DNA of 64,000 nt, from contig CALZJH010000007.1 in assembly GCA_945787845.1 (NCBI GenBank), forward strand, positions 247,126 through 311,125, in the 5' to 3' direction. The notes below the pieces were generated by a model. That model was not told the origin of the DNA, ran no database searches, and was given only the letters and a program-made list of their open reading frames with translations. A program made the translations under genes and the position numbers. The stretch comes from an uncultured Woeseiaceae bacterium (lineage in GTDB: Bacteria; Pseudomonadota; Gammaproteobacteria; Steroidobacterales; Woeseiaceae). Below are positions 63,901-64,000 of the stretch, one piece after another (position 1 is the stretch's first letter; each line of letters begins with the position of its first letter).

Positions 63901-64000
63901 CGAGCAGGCTGCCCGTGCCGAAGATGTCCAGGCTGTCCTCGAGCGACAGACCCTGCAGCTCGTCATCGCCGGCATTGCTCACCGTGATCGTCAGCGGCAC
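57965..64000 (-). CDS. Giant DUF11/SdrD-B-like outer-membrane protein, N terminus outside window
   Basis: At least 2011 residues; the frame is open at the window edge. Read N to C: tandem 146-aa repeats (LDIFGTGSLLAVESLASPDLTLN and FVLRFDPADEPGPFTNTVIASGTG recur), a DUF11 domain (VVSVSKQADKREVARGDVLGYQLSVHNLGSSPLTDV), an SdrD-B-like segment (GKVFDDRNANSRQDEDEPGIPGVRL), two copies of a cysteine-containing module (SGGRFGCSV; SGGLFGCGQV), and a C-terminal barrel of about 900 residues with many outer-membrane strands, ending GWFVDIVGMY. It resembles adhesin-like outer-membrane proteins with DUF11 stalks; a transport or adhesion role is inferred. Confidence 0.85.
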   Translation of the reverse strand: MPLTITVSNAGDDELQGLSLEDSLDIFGTGSLLAVESLASPDLTLNTSYDGLTDTRLLTGADTLPVDGSGTVTFVLRFDPADEPGPFTNTVIASGTGTVSGELVTATATATFERLDDPGPGPDPEASIAVLKEAGTVTLNDDGSQSVPLTITVSNTGDDALQDLLLEDDLDIFGAGSLLAVESLASPDLTLNTSYDGLTDTQLLGGTDTLPISGTGTVTFVLRFDPADEPGPFTNTVIASGTGAISGELVSDTATASFERLADPAPQPSVVSVSKQADKREVARGDVLGYQLSVHNLGSSPLTDVQVSDDPPPGFRFVDKSSYLIRAGSDGALNTADDVVTPLTAVGIRPVVFDAFDLGSNERVLIRYLMRVNVGVADGQYVNNVTVNVPQFEPASASAPVSVVGDPMFEKSTLIGKVFDDRNANSRQDEDEPGIPGVRLATVDGLLVETDAQGRYHLADVDVDRFERGGNFIIKLDESTLPEGATVDSENPRLLRLTQATMSKVNFAVRFPAEDVQSCSQSCLIDNQWIRHRSLAPEMCVGASPYNLHDVREYLRGQCASPPEARCTPPYIGKVQNTEEARRITVSGGRFGCSVLAAEKLSGRAEVVLPGRLAPENSKVMVYAGETGTHYKRGELCKVPEDQQICPVAPPADESGAEVGDQIRAGEPPIELTTEQGTRIWITNNGDVIRKRHPENNEHIVVTPFRDDSDNAEISALRVVNDGTAPSFASGNSAQRDRPAGRIASATGDVLFIDPRLDVLALNQAVLDTDNRLAEPLRFAIYTNYRTFIEAYRIEIFGSTANGSKKTLLHSDTFTDYRFDRIREFEGGDVDLSQYVELEYRLQASECEDSFDAGSCAIDETTARILNLREDGGNALNHAASELWGQSSLVAQRIGVSGGRARVSGTAPDRSHVEVNGAYVPVSDDGSWVLEEHLRPGRYRFDFGSESVSTDIPRIISADAELIKVSGGLFGCGQVEIDLLRGRSEDSDDPPHTATVVAEPNKKKDAVDACPPAVSSGACPIEISTDEGSRLCVTHSGDVLIREHPLPSVNRQQLVVTPFRDHTDNRKITALRITNEGSPLELPTASAGTHGDVSLDEDRWFTVALASLTVGQNNVSGNGSVLSADEHFDGSTFVDGRLAFYTKGKVNDRFLITAQLDTTEDQLRDLGDALQRKDPRRIFRQLDPNRYYPTYGDDSTTTTDVDTQGAFYARVEWDRNMALWGNYNTGLTDTEFMQYNRSLYGAKLEHESTSATGLGDAKTRVTVFASEAQSLAAHVTFSATGGSLYYLRDTDVVQGSEKIWVEVRRRDTEQVVERTALIEGRDYEIDAIQGRIILRRPLSQVVNDRGLSIVRSSPLEGDKVFLLVDYEYVPSAFTADEATYGGRGQVWLGDHVGIGASGVADERDGTDYTMHGVDLTLKLNDRSYLRAEYAQSRARQNNANFVSLDGGLTFQAQTGGSPGADLDGAATAVELRTDLAGFGKALDGDFRAWWKSRDADFSTGRLGQGFTVNDAGFELHATIGEDIDLVASHTDLEREQRSRERVTRVQVQGRVGELDAGLEVRHDDVEIQATGMDAPLSLLNGTNRDGKALLIGARLGYELSEETSIYAAGQTVADERGAYEENDLYTLGINTKLNEGFAVSLEASDGDRGSAVTTGVDYALDNGLNFQVAAGVGSGATSQVATRYAVGEGHELYGSYAVDPDRTELARNLLTLGQRRAFGNGIDLYSESQFGKGDQLAGTGHIFGLGFEGNDDWRFSASVQFGEYDRLEQVFDRRALSLGAYRNLGDFKLSSRIEYREDDGPEVHSRQYVTSNSFTRVLDENRRWLGQLNLAWTDDKLNGGRDARFVELDVGYAYRPASNDNLNVIARYGFLFDLPTEGQATLRPDERSHLVSVEGIYDLENRWELAAKVAIRQGERRVFRDEGTWDDFGLRMVSTRARYALTRKWDAFVEYRWLSDIDGKEDRHGALLTLYRHVNDHMKVGVGFNFTDFSDELRIDDYESSGWFVDIVGMY
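63185..64000 (-). repeat. 438-bp (146-aa) internal tandem repeats
   Basis: The block gtcggtgaggccgtcgtagc occurs at 63401 and again at 63839, and the surrounding sequence is nearly identical over the whole unit, with differences mostly in third positions. At least two units are in the window, and more may lie beyond 64000. Confidence 0.9.

Overview
The window looks like a chromosomal segment of a Gammaproteobacterium with high GC content (roughly 60%). The evidence is the multidomain CCA-adding enzyme of the E. coli type, the rpsU-gatB/yqeY-dnaG-rpoD macromolecular synthesis order, a FolM-like pteridine reductase near folB/folK, the pxpABC operon, and many outer-membrane barrels and lipoproteins. 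The abundance of LamG, DUF1501-like, PD40/HzsA-like and DUF11 envelope proteins would suit a marine or sediment lineage such as the Woeseiaceae, but that placement is a guess. Both ends cut genes: cca at the left and a giant DUF11 outer-membrane protein at the right.

Region 1 (1-16.2 kb) is mostly housekeeping: cca, an outer-membrane barrel, uppP, a MidA-type methyltransferase, a pteridine reductase, an S41 lipoprotein protease, folK-folB-tsaD, then divergently rpsU-yqeY-dnaG-rpoD. The rpsU copy is broken by an internal deletion that removes about 18 codons and shifts the frame. A GGDEF/EAL receptor follows and is translationally coupled to a GspG-like pseudopilin.

Region 2 (16.2-28 kb): a damaged HNH gene, then a tRNA-Ile2(CAU) gene split by a 233-nt group I intron, then rsgA-pxpA-pxpB-pxpC with overlapping junctions, an SDR, a TldD/TldE pair in which TldD carries a Tat/lipobox leader, a LysE exporter, an M50 peptidase, DUF2207, LemA and a small charged secreted protein.

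Region 3 (27.7-39.6 kb): two divergent operons around a 0.6-kb control region. They encode a di-heme-motif PD40/HzsA-like lipoprotein, two SH3/lipoprotein barrels, DUF4266 and DUF3570 on one side. On the other side are a CXXCH protein, a LamG lipoprotein with two CXXCH motifs and a Tat-type DUF1501-like protein, closed by a strong terminator. This looks like one uncharacterised envelope redox or surface system.

Region 4 (39.6-49.6 kb): a three-part methyltransferase, an ArsR-SRPBCC pair probably transcribed leaderless, then an AT-richer stretch of small same-strand genes, each followed by a copy of a short repeat (core GGCCAGAAGCGGAC). After these come a winged-helix/TPR regulator, a secreted protein, an HSL esterase, a haloalkane dehalogenase and ferredoxin.

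Region 5 (49.7-64 kb): korAB (2-oxoacid:ferredoxin oxidoreductase, next to its ferredoxin). It is followed by a locus that combines a metacaspase-like C14 protease, a 55-aa protein made of 18-aa Lys/Arg-containing repeats, a FlgO/TPR membrane protein, and a divergent membrane-anchored CHAT protease with a coiled-coil membrane partner. The last gene is the giant DUF11/SdrD-B/beta-barrel protein.
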